Source: Prionace glauca
Lineage: Eukaryota > Chordata > Chondrichthyes > Carcharhiniformes > Carcharhinidae
NCBI GenBank assembly: GCA_037974335.1
Contig: CM075724.1
Span: 72,534,850 to 72,598,849 of the forward strand
DNA: 64,000 nucleotides
Direction: 5' to 3'
How positions within the stretch are numbered: position 1 is the first letter of the stretch; each line of letters begins with the position of its first letter. Shown here piece by piece: positions 53,701 to 59,339 of this stretch. A model generated the notes under the pieces. That model worked only from the letters and a program-made list of their open reading frames with translations, was not told the origin of the DNA and ran no database searches. Made by a program: the position numbers and the translations under genes.

Positions 53701-56191
53701 GGATAATTTCCTTGAACAGTGTGTGTTGGAGCCGACGAGGGAGCGAGCTATCTTGGATCTGGTGCTATGTAATGAGGCGGGTAGAATTAGGGACCTTGCG
53801 GTGAAGGATCCTCTTGGGGAGAGTGATCATTGTATGGTGGAGTTTCTGGTGCAGATGGAGGAGGAGAAAGTGGGTTCCCGGACACACGTCCTTTGTTTGA
53901 ATAGAGGGGAGTATGGTAGGATGAGAGAAGAATTGGTGAATGTGGACTGGGGGAGCGCGTTGGAAGGTAGGTCTGCTGAGGAGCAGTGGAGGATCTTTAA
54001 GGAGATCTTTCTTGGTGCTCAGCAGAAATTTATTCCGATGGTTAAAAAGGACAGTAGGAGGAGAGGTAATAAGCCGTGGATAACGAAGGAGGTGAAGGAA
54101 AGTGTTAAATTAAAAGTGGAGGAGTTTAGAGTAGCTAAGAGCAGTGGGCGAGAAGAGGATTGGGAAAGGTTTAAATGTCAACAAAGATTGACAAAGAAAT
54201 TGATAAAGGAGGGTAGGAGAAGCTATGAGGCTGGGCTAGCACTTAATATAAAAAAGGATAGCAAGAGTTTTTATAAATATATAAAAAGGAAGAGGCTGGC
54301 TAGGGTGAACATTGGTCCTTTAGAAGATGAGAAAGAGGAGCTAGTGGTAGGGGATGGGGATATGGCTAAGGTCTTGAATAACTTTTTTGTTTCTGTCTTC
54401 ACGGAGGAGGACGTGAATAATTTGCCGGGTGTTAGCGATGGAAAGATGGTAGGAGTGGAGGGTCTTAATGATATTACTGTTACTAGAGAGGTGGTGCTCG
54501 ACAGACTGGAGGGGCTGATTGTGGAGAAGTCCCCAGGACCGGATGGAATGCATCCGAGGGTCCTGAAAGAAATGGCGGAGGTGATAATGGATGCCTTGGT
54601 GGTTACTTTCCAGACATCGCTGGATTCCGAGGAAGTGCCGGAAGATTGGAAAACGGCTAATGTTACGCCGTTGTTTAAGAAGGGTGCCAGGCAAAAGGCG
54701 GGGAATTATAGGCCGGTTAGATTAACGTCTGTGGTAGGTAAAATGTTAGAATCCGTCATTAAGGAGGAAATAGCGAGGCATCTTGAGGGGAATTGCTTGA
54801 TAGGGCGGACGCAACACGGTTTCATTAAAGGGAAGTCGTGTCTGACAAATTTACTGGAGTTCTATGAGGATGTGTCTAGGGCAGTGGATAGAGGAGAGCC
54901 GGTGGATGTGGTCTTTCTGGATTTTCAGAAGGCGTTTGACAAGGTACCTCACAAGAGGTTATTGCAGAAGGTCAGGGGACATGGAGTTTGGGGTAGGGTG
55001 TTAGCGTGGATAGAGGATTGGTTGTCAAATAGGAGGCAGAGAGTGGGGGTCAATGGATGCTATTCGGATTGGCGGTTGGTGACTGCTGGGGTGCCCCAGG
55101 GGTCGGTGCTGGGGCCTCAGCTATTTACCATTTATATAGATGATCTGGAGGAGGGAACCGAGTGCAGGGTCTCGAAATTTGCTGATGACACCAAGATTGG
55201 GGGAAAGGCAAATTGTGAGGAGGGTGTGGAGAGTCTGCAGAAGGATCTAGATAGGCTGGGCGAATGGGCCAGGAAATGGCAAATGGAATTTAATGTTGGC
55301 AAGTGTGAGGTGGTCCACTTTGGTAGGAGGAATGGTAGGAAGGACTATTACTTACGTGGCGAAAAACTGCAGCAGGCGACGGTGCAGAGGGACCTCGGGG
55401 TCCTTGTGCATGAGTCGCAAAAACCCAGCTTGCAGGTGCAGCAGGTGGTCTGGAAGGCAAATGGGATGCTGGCCTTCATAGCGAGGGGGATTGAATATAA
55501 AAGTAGGGAGGTCTTGCTGCAGCTGTATAGGGCATTGGTGAGGCTGCAGCTGGAGTACTGTGTGCAGTTTTGGGCGCCGCACCTGCGCAAGGATATTTTG
55601 GCCCTGGAGGGAGTGCAGAGGAGGTTTACTAGGCTGATACCGGAGTTGAGGGGATTGAGCTATGAGGAGAGACTGAATAAACTAGGCTTGTACTCGTTAG
55701 AGTTTAGAAGAATGAGGGGAGATCTCATTGAGACGTATAAGATGATGAATGGGATGGATAGGATAGAGGTGGAGAGACTTTTCCCGCTCAAAAAAGACAC
55801 TAGGACTAGGGGGCACAGCCTCAAGATAAAGGGGAGGCGGTTTAGAACAGAGTTGAGGAGGAACTTCTTCACTCAAAGGGTGGTGAATCTCTGGAATTCT
55901 CTGCCCGTTGAAGTGGTGGAGGCTGCCTCGCTAAATATTTTTAAGAAACGGGTTGATGGGTTTTTGATAAGAGAAGGGATTAAGGGTTATGGGGAGAGGG
56001 TGGGAATGTGGAACTGAGCCATGACAGATCAGCCATGATCTTATTGAATGGCGGGGCAGGCTCGAAGGGCCAGATGCCCTACTCCTGCTCCTATTTCTTA
56101 TGTTTCCAAGAACTCAGGCTTGTTTTCTCTTTCAGATGCTGCTCATTCTACGGTTTATTTCTCTGTAATTGAAATGTTTCCCAATTGTTAA
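38671..56191 (+). CDS. Gene 2: V(J)-C1 immunoglobulin-superfamily receptor, paralogue of gene 1 (split gene)
   Basis: Exons: leader 38671-38716, V 38894-39205, C1 40716-41024, TM 41700-41813, tail 56136-56191. All joins are phase 1 with AG/GT ends, the same plan as gene 1. Joined, this gives about 278 residues. The tail exon carries TVYFSV, which fits the ITSM pattern TxYxx[VI] used by SLAM-family and PD-1 receptors. The TM-to-tail intron is about 14 kb, mostly three CR1 LINEs. A relic of gene 1's ITIM exon seems to lie in that intron, broken by a LINE (45729-45760 and beyond 46942). Another usable tail exon is at 57168-57283. The ligand is unknown. The extracellular part is well supported; the choice of tail is inference. 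Confidence 0.75.
38798..38838. repeat. TCTA/TCTG microsatellite in gene 2 intron 1
   Basis: About ten imperfect tetranucleotide units just 55 bases before the V exon acceptor. Confidence 0.9.
38894..39205 (+). CDS. Gene 2 exon 2: Ig V domain with J-like end
   Basis: Acceptor TTTATAG, donor ACGGTAAG, phase 1 on both sides, 104 residues. The Cys pair is in IIFHC and GSYYC, the Trp pair in VYWWKLG, and VSDSGSYYC precedes the loop. The end strand NGTGSKLVV (39175-39201) is J-like and even closer than gene 1's to NKp30 GNGTRLVV. N-glycosylation sites are NET and NGT. Confidence 0.88.
39225..39397 (+). mobile_element. HE1-like SINE, tail half
   Basis: GGGGGATTAACAGGGCAAAT, GGGCCTGGGAGGGATTGTTG, and GACTCGATGGGTCGAATGGC ending in TCTATAATTCTG. 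It begins about 20 bases after the V exon donor. The tRNA-like head is absent. Confidence 0.85.
39398..40715. other. Gene 2 intron 2, no exon recognised
   Basis: AT-rich intron with no repeat that I can place. A short inverted pair around ACCGATCAGTTCG lies near 39738-39765 (CTGATCGGT...ACCGATCAG). Confidence 0.4.
40716..41024 (+). CDS. Gene 2 exon 3: Ig C1 domain
   Basis: Acceptor GTTCCACAG, donor CAGGTAAG, phase 1 on both sides, 103 residues. It shows LVCETAEFYP, the core Trp in FIWYKND, KYEASSSLEM, and VYICVVSHLTLQ with the CxVxH hallmark. It is colinear with gene 1's C1 without gaps in the core. No signs of decay. Confidence 0.9.
41700..41813 (+). CDS. Gene 2 exon 4: transmembrane segment
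   Basis: Acceptor TTTTCACAG, donor ATGGTAAG, phase 1 on both sides. Short stalk DPGHSFIYLQ, then ISMCAGAVLIFLALSAFIM and the basic stop-transfer KSYQHRNCN. No charge lies inside the membrane run. Confidence 0.82.
41888..41932. repeat. Poly-C tract in gene 2 intron 4
   Basis: About 20 consecutive C followed by C-rich sequence, 75 bases after the TM exon donor. The length may vary between individuals or be wrong in the assembly. Confidence 0.9.
41933..43150. other. Gene 2 intron 4, first part, no exon recognised
   Basis: AT-rich with no supported exon or repeat. Confidence 0.35.
43151..44437 (-). mobile_element. CR1 LINE, family II, RT-to-tail with one long open frame
   Basis: The minus strand is open from about 44437 to the stop at 43233, roughly 400 codons with no break, covering [53 protein letters not shown] and the end DEYMGFNGIGGYR. 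The tail begins at 43151. The endonuclease half is missing through 5' truncation. The unbroken frame suggests a recent insertion. Confidence 0.93.
44640..45420 (-). mobile_element. L2-like LINE remnant
   Basis: The block reading TGGAATTCCAGAGCTTAGAG, GAGGCCAGAATTGGAGGAGC, GAGGCCATGGAGAAATTTC and the neighbouring decayed text is the reverse of the RT-end repeat at 31400-31960 (SNSGLL...LWNSLP in intact copies). Confidence 0.5.
45729..45760 (+). pseudogene. Relic of a gene 2 ITIM-tail exon, cut by a CR1 insertion
   Basis: After AATTCACAG the sequence ACCAGGGAAGGGATGCC resembles the start of gene 1's ITIM exon (ACAAGAAAGGATTCCCC), and the intron just before it shares a GGAGCTAATTA-like stretch with gene 1. 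In phase 1 it reads DQGRDA and stops. CR1 sequence begins at 45761. Past that element, about 46960-47040 (ATAAAACCAAAATTATGT and nearby) looks like the rest of the gene 1 exon (TTAAAGCCAAATCATGTGG). The similarity is short; the homology is inferred. Confidence 0.45.
45761..46942 (-). mobile_element. CR1 LINE, family V
   Basis: The tail starts at 45761. On the minus strand the frames at 46942-46691, 46634-46392 and 46398-46024 give VKSHAIQGEVSKWTQNWL, FADDTKIGS, LDKYEMMHYDR, FTRMLLGLDGLSYKGRL and HRFKVREARYK. It is 5' truncated in the polymerase with several frame breaks, older than families I and II. It contains a local inverted duplication (45910-46030). Confidence 0.88.
45910..46030. repeat. 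Inverted duplication inside the family V LINE
   Basis: The arm near 45910-45947 (TTTTAAAAGACAAAATTTTA then CCCGCCTCTAC) recurs as its reverse complement near 45990-46030, with about one mismatch over the outer 33 bases. It replaces normal element sequence before TGTGTGAAAAAATTTCC. Confidence 0.85.
47078..47393 (+). repeat. Tandem 5' monomers of a CR1 LINE
   Basis: A partial unit (47078-47204) and a complete 189-base core (47205-47393) are separated by the linker GTGGAC. The overlapping 120 bases appear identical. A third core of exactly 189 bases (51732-51920) heads LINE B and differs at about three positions. Tandem 5' units of this sort act as promoters in other LINEs, such as mouse L1; that role here is inferred. 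Confidence 0.9.
47443..48335 (+). pseudogene. LINE A ORF1, broken
   Basis: CR1 ORF1 with a Cys pair motif (CIRC...CSKC), a leucine-rich coiled coil (LELQRLKARVRQLKGRLEDAF split here: LQRLKARVRQLKGRL) and a C-terminal esterase-like domain. The frame holds from 47443 to 48042, then shifts by one to finish at 48335 with VLAGRLAGVFTKGLN. Where SGNH esterases have GDS it has GDG, where they have GxND it has GEGD, and the last block reads NLNGRGT with no His. It is therefore unlikely to be an active esterase. Confidence 0.8.
48340..51216 (+). pseudogene. LINE A ORF2 (endonuclease plus reverse transcriptase), broken
   Basis: Endonuclease blocks: FNARSVVGKTDEL, VVTETWLW, VVVGDFNFPGVNW and NSDHKSVYF. 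RT blocks: DKAPGPDGIYPRLL, HGFVRGRSCLTNLVEF, VIYMGFSKAFDKV, VLGPLLFIVYINDLEE, FADDTKMAG and RFTRMLPGMGG. The last frame, 49930-51216, is open for 428 codons. Breaks are a stop after EGQDW near 48554, a shift before 48700, one near 49262 and one near 49900. In motif A the catalytic Asp is Gly (YMGFSKAFD), so this copy's polymerase would be dead even without the breaks. Confidence 0.88.
51415..51731 (+). mobile_element. HE1-like SINE sequence at the end of LINE A
   Basis: The tRNA-like head CAACAGCTCAGTGACTAGCA is followed by GTTGCGTGGGTTTCCTCCGG and CTCCGGTTTCCTCCCACACC. The later part is diverged and the tail is shared with CR1. Either the SINE inserted in LINE A's 3' region or this LINE naturally carries a SINE-like 3' end. 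Confidence 0.65.
52173..53072 (+). CDS. LINE B ORF1 (299 residues)
   Basis: CR1 ORF1 protein, expected to bind the element's RNA. Residues 7-30 form CGFC-X16-CSKC, a zinc-binding pattern. Residues 31-52 (LLEELQLKVDELASELQTL) form a coiled coil. A basic linker follows, and about residues 130-299 form an SGNH-esterase-like domain. The nucleophile block GDS is present (Ser138). The GxND block reads GAGD (Gly192 for Asn), and the DGxH block reads DGVGLNH (Asp274, Gly277 where His is usual, His280 three on). The ATG at 52173 is the first in frame after the 5' leader, and the stop comes 35 bases before ORF2's first downstream ATG. Confidence 0.88.
   Translation: MEGHVMCGFCMMWELVDPRVLPSDHVCSKCRLLEELQLKVDELASELQTLRLIRGREGAPRLAKSKGQGQKGAAGRRKGGEERRPQPLNLHYRFEVLASSLEEDEAGEVGEQTAHGIVMQQDIGKEKGKRNVVVIGDSGVKGIDTILCHNDKVHRRVCCLPGARVQDVAAGLQRNLEWEGENPVVVVHVGAGDVGKMRTENLGREYEKLGMELKSRTDKVVISGLLPEPRADGRRVDRIKEVNGWLRDWCGRNGFEFMGHWHQYWGRWDLFGQDGVGLNHAGTRVLANRVKRTVDMALN
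53108..56017 (+). CDS. LINE B ORF2 (endonuclease and reverse transcriptase)
   Basis: About 969 residues from the ATG at 53108; the frame is open back to 52973, inside ORF1. It cuts the target and copies the LINE RNA there (target-primed reverse transcription). APE endonuclease: NARSIQNK (Asn codon 53225), TETW (Glu 53306), GDFN (53621-53632), SDH (53822-53830). RT: SPGPDGMHPRVL, VTPLFKKG, HGFIKGKSCLTNLL, motif A FLDFQKAFD (Asp 54920), [12 protein letters not shown], motif C FADD (55177-55188). The C-terminal region is typical of CR1, ending GYGERVGMWN. All catalytic residues that I can place are present. The start codon is uncertain. Confidence 0.93.
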   Translation: MRSKVQDRVQVREEAKDVPIGGVTANRVQVKAGMKALYLNARSIQNKVDELMAQIDTNGYDLVTITETWLQGDRDWEMNVQGYQVFRKDKQEERGGGVALLIKDSIKVVARDDIGAKEQKVESLWVEISNRKGRKTLVGVVYRPPNNDLEVGRAVNAQISAGCRNGTAVVMGDFNLHIDWSTHVGRGGLEEDFLECCRDNFLEQCVLEPTRERAILDLVLCNEAGRIRDLAVKDPLGESDHCMVEFLVQMEEEKVGSRTHVLCLNRGEYGRMREELVNVDWGSALEGRSAEEQWRIFKEIFLGAQQKFIPMVKKDSRRRGNKPWITKEVKESVKLKVEEFRVAKSSGREEDWERFKCQQRLTKKLIKEGRRSYEAGLALNIKKDSKSFYKYIKRKRLARVNIGPLEDEKEELVVGDGDMAKVLNNFFVSVFTEEDVNNLPGVSDGKMVGVEGLNDITVTREVVLDRLEGLIVEKSPGPDGMHPRVLKEMAEVIMDALVVTFQTSLDSEEVPEDWKTANVTPLFKKGARQKAGNYRPVRLTSVVGKMLESVIKEEIARHLEGNCLIGRTQHGFIKGKSCLTNLLEFYEDVSRAVDRGEPVDVVFLDFQKAFDKVPHKRLLQKVRGHGVWGRVLAWIEDWLSNRRQRVGVNGCYSDWRLVTAGVPQGSVLGPQLFTIYIDDLEEGTECRVSKFADDTKIGGKANCEEGVESLQKDLDRLGEWARKWQMEFNVGKCEVVHFGRRNGRKDYYLRGEKLQQATVQRDLGVLVHESQKPSLQVQQVVWKANGMLAFIARGIEYKSREVLLQLYRALVRLQLEYCVQFWAPHLRKDILALEGVQRRFTRLIPELRGLSYEERLNKLGLYSLEFRRMRGDLIETYKMMNGMDRIEVERLFPLKKDTRTRGHSLKIKGRRFRTELRRNFFTQRVVNLWNSLPVEVVEAASLNIFKKRVDGFLIREGIKGYGERVGMWN
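56136..56191 (+). CDS. Gene 2 tail exon with ITSM-like motif
   Basis: A strong pyrimidine tract and acceptor (GTTTTCTCTTTCAG). Entered in phase 1 from the TM exon it reads DAAHS, TVYFSV, IEMFPNC and stops at 56189-56191. TVYFSV matches the TxYxx[VI] switch motif. LINE B ends only 31 bases upstream, outside the pyrimidine tract. No transcript evidence. Confidence 0.55.
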
Positions 56192-56463
56192 CATCATTTA
56201 TTCGACCTGTGTCGATGACATGTAGTGTACTTCAGGGAGATAATAATTAAACTTTATACTGCAGGGAAAAGAGCTACAATGGTCCTTCTTTCGAGTTCTT
56301 CAGTTAACGATGAAATGAAAATGTTGTTTCTTCTGTTAAGACATAGGCCAGAAAGTTCAAGGTGTTTTATAAAGTTCGCCAGTCCTTCAGTTACACACTT
56401 TAGTATGGGTGTGCATAAACTGTTTCATTCCAGATATGACTCAAGATTAGGGAGCTTTCATCA

Positions 56464-56469
56464 AATAAA
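56464..56469 (+). terminator. Candidate polyadenylation signal of gene 2
   Basis: AATAAA about 275 bases after the tail-exon stop, within TCAAATAAAATTT. Confidence 0.45.
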
Positions 56470-56606
56470 ATTTAGTTAAGAACAAAATATATTTTAAAAA
56501 TCAGTGGGACCTGGAGGGTGGGGCCTGATGTGACAGGGCCTAGAGGCGATCGGTGGGGGTTGGGGGTCCTGCTGCCACGCTGCATTGGGATCTGTGGTGG
56601 AAGTAG

Positions 56607-56787
56607 CGAGATGATGTGGAAATGCCGGCATTGGTCTGGGATAAACACAATAACAAGTCTCGCAATACCAGGTTAAAGTCCAACAAGTTTATTTGATAAT
56701 AAACCCACAAGCTTTCAGAACGCTGTTCCTTCATCAGGTTACTATCAAGTAAAATTTAACCTAGTGTTGTGAGACTTCTTACTGGAA
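56607..56787 (-). repeat. Fold-back family element, asymmetric copy
   Basis: One arm with GATGTGGAAATGCCGGCATT and ACCAGGTTAAAGTCCAACAA, a centre with CTTCATCAGGTTACT, then a short second arm AACCTAGTGTTGTGAGACTT. Most of the second arm is deleted. Confidence 0.75.
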
Positions 56788-56895
56788 GTGGGGGGGGGGG
56801 CAGGACTGGGATTGTGGGTGGGGTGGAGGGGCGGGGGGAGGAGGGGTGGCCTGCCATGGGGGCGCGGTGGTGGGGCGTGGGGGGGGGGGTAGTAA
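56788..56895. repeat. G-rich tract
   Basis: Several runs of 4-11 G on the plus strand within about 100 bases, compatible with G-quadruplex formation, shortly downstream of the gene 2 polyA signal. Confidence 0.88.
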
Positions 56896-57167
56896 ATGTG
56901 AGAACACTGCGAGTGCACTGATCTCAGTGTGACAGATCGGCGCGTGCGCAGTCGCTCAGCACGCTGATTTCAAGCTCCCAAATGGAGCTTGGCCCGCCCC
57001 CTGAAATTTAATGATACTCATGCTGGTGGCCTTTGCAGTGTGCAGAGTGTGGGAGATTTTTCTCTGAACTCCCACTGAAACAGCAGTGTGAGTTACTTCC
57101 GTTTACAAGTGAATTCCACATTTAGACTGCGATTCTCCCCAAAAAGTTCTAAGTATTGAATTCACAG

Positions 57168-57283
57168 GAGTAAATTACACTGTCACTTTCAGTGCTATTT
57201 CAGACAAGAATCTCGCACACTCTGTGACTGCAGAGATCATTATCAGGAACTTCACGCCGAAGAGGGTGAAATCGAAACGATGA
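57168..57283 (+). CDS. Candidate third tail exon, VTFSAI in place of an ITIM
   Basis: Acceptor GAATTCACAG, the same last bases as the relic at 45729 and close to gene 1's ITIM exon acceptor. Entered in phase 1 it reads GVNYTVTFSAISDKNL and on to a basic end TPKRVKSKR with TGA at 57281-57283. VTFSAI (57182-57199) fits the ITIM form but with Phe where Tyr is needed. It could be an alternative gene 2 tail, or part of a lost third gene. Weakly supported. Confidence 0.35.
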
Positions 57284-58089
57284 GTGGGAATCCGTGCCTG
57301 GGCTCTGGGCTGTGGGAGATCACTAAAAGACCTCCCCAGCGTTATGATTGCTGTCCTCAAACTCCCACAGACATTGGTGGTCTCATTGCTGGTCTCTGCA
57401 CCCATATCTCCCCAGAAAGACATTACTGTTCCCTGTCCCCTTGCCACCCGCACCCCCCCCCATACAGACAAAATGTATTCATTTTGTATTCATGCCCCCC
57501 TGCAAGTCTCCTTCCCTCCCACACACAGACATCATTGGCCTCTGTCTCCATGCGTCCATTGAGCCAGATATCGCGGGTATCCCATTCGTCAAACATCCCT
57601 GCCCCATGAACATACTGACTTCAGTGGTGAACTGCACAGAACTTGTGCTACCCTGCCATGCACGCCCCTGCTTGTGAGCATTCCCTCTGTTGAATGTGTT
57701 CCTTGAGCAATGCAGACCCCCTAGACACAGGAGCTTGTTGAATGAGAGCCCGGAGCATTGCATACCCCATAGGAGATACCAGATTGTTGAATGAGAGCCA
57801 ATCAGCGCCCCGAGTGATAGCTGACCCTCAACTGAAACAAGGTTCCCTTCAAATTTATCAGAGATTTTTACCATCCTGTCCATCACTGGCCCAAGTGCTG
57901 ATTTCAGTGTATTCGAAAGAGGTAATGCGATTGGGATTCAAAGCTTTTCAATTAATGTTTCAGTTAACTGGCCTGAAATTTCGGCGGTTTTCCTGTTGGC
58001 TGAATATCTGACAGGGTCTATCAGCTCATTGAGCTAATAGCATAAATAAATTCCTATTCTGTATTCCTGTCCCAGCAGAAACACTGTAA
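57284..58089. other. No gene recognised
   Basis: Overlapping frames of about 90-135 codons on both strands lack family motifs. C-rich near 57450. Confidence 0.35.
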
Positions 58090-58324
58090 GAAGTCTCACA
58101 ACATCACGCTAAAGTCCAATAGGTTTATTTAGTAGCAAAAACCACTAGCTTTCGGAGCTCTTGCTGCTCCTTCCTCAGCTGAGGTGATTCACCTGACGAA
58201 GGAGCAGCAAGCGCTCCGAAAATTAGTGGCTTTTGCTATCAAATAAACCTGTTGGACTTTAACCTGGTGTTGTGAGACTTCTCACTGTGTTTACCGCAGT
58301 CCAACGCGGGCATCTCCATATCCA
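58090..58324. repeat. Fold-back element with about 95-base inverted arms
   Basis: Arms 58090-58184 and about 58190-58282 are reverse complements with roughly a dozen mismatches. The centre reads CACCTGACGAAGGAGCAGC. After the right arm comes a GCAGTCCAACGCGGGCATC block. Confidence 0.85.
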
Positions 58325-59339
58325 CAGTAAAAAGTCTGACAACACCAGGTGACAACCCCTTGTGCGGGGTCCTTGTGCATGAGTCGCAAAAACCCAGCTT
58401 GCAGGTGCAGCAGGTGGTCAGGAAGGCGAATGGGATGCTGGCCTTCATAGCGAAGGGGATTGAATATAAAAGTAGGGAGGTCTTGCTGCAGCTGTATAGG
58501 GCATTGGTGAGGCCGCAGCTGGAGTACTGTGTGCAGTTTTGGGCGCCGCACCTGCGCAAGGATGTTTTGGCCCTGGAGGGAGTGCAGAGGAGGTTTACTC
58601 GGCTGATACCGGAGTTGAGGGGATTGAGCTATGAGGAGAGGCTGAATAAACTAGGCTTGTACTCGTTAGAGTTTAGAAGAATGAGGGGAGATCTCATTGA
58701 GACGTATAAGATGATGAATGGGATGGATAGGATAGAGGTGGAGAGACTCTTCCCGCTCAAAAAAGACAGTAGGACTAGGGGGCACAGCCTCAAGATAAAG
58801 GGGGGGGGGGCGGTTTAGAACAGAGTTGAGGAGGAACTTCTTCACTCAAAGGGTGGTGAATCTCTGGAATTCTCTGCCCGTTGAAGTGGTGGAGGCTGCC
58901 TCGCTAAATATTTTTAAGAAACGGGTTGATGGGTTTTTGATAAGAGAAGGGATTAAGGGTTATGGGGAGAGGGCGGGAAGGTGGAGCTGAGTCACGACAG
59001 ATCAGCCATGATCTTATTGAATGGCGGGGCAGGCTCGAAGGGCCAGATGGCCTACTCCTGCTCCTATTTCTTATGTTCTTATGTTCTTATGTTCTTAGTC
59101 CAACCGATTTATTTGATAATATTCTCACAAGCAAGCAAGCTTTCGAGGTTACCCTCTTCGTCAGGTGAATGGAGAGTTCTGACCTCTCCATTCACCTGAC
59201 GAAGAGGGTAACCTCGAAAGCTTGCTTGCTTGTGAGAATATTATCAAATAAATCGGTTGGACTAAAACCTGGTGTTGTCAGACTTTTTACTGTGTTTACG
59301 CCAGTCCAACGCCGGCATACCCACATCATCTCCATATCC
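58325..59339. repeat. Fold-back element with 80-base perfect arms, split by a CR1 fragment
   Basis: Arms 59097-59176 and 59184-59263 are exact reverse complements around the 7-base loop TTCTGAC. The right arm continues to ACCTGGTGTTGTCAGAC and on to 59339. The matching outer part of the left arm lies at about 58329-58357, cut off by the CR1 fragment. Confidence 0.9.
58358..59096 (+). mobile_element. CR1 LINE fragment, family IV, inside a fold-back element
   Basis: 739 bases matching the last part of LINE B ORF2 (LVHESQKPSLQVQQV to IKGYGERAG) and its tail, with three TTCTTATG units at the end. One extension of a G run near 58801 shifts the frame (KIKGGGAV then stop). It is nearly identical to LINE B otherwise. 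Confidence 0.93.

Larger units (their letters stand above)
51732..56104 (+). mobile_element. LINE B: full-length CR1 with both ORFs open, family IV
   Basis: 5' monomer 51732-51920, leader to 52172, ORF1 52173-53072, ORF2 about 53108-56017, and an 87-base 3' region with GGCAGGCTCGAAGGGCC and TTCTTATGTTT at the end. No frame break is seen in either ORF. It ends 31 bases before a gene 2 tail exon. A near-identical partial copy lies at 58358-59096. Of all the LINEs here this is the likeliest to have been active recently. Confidence 0.93.
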
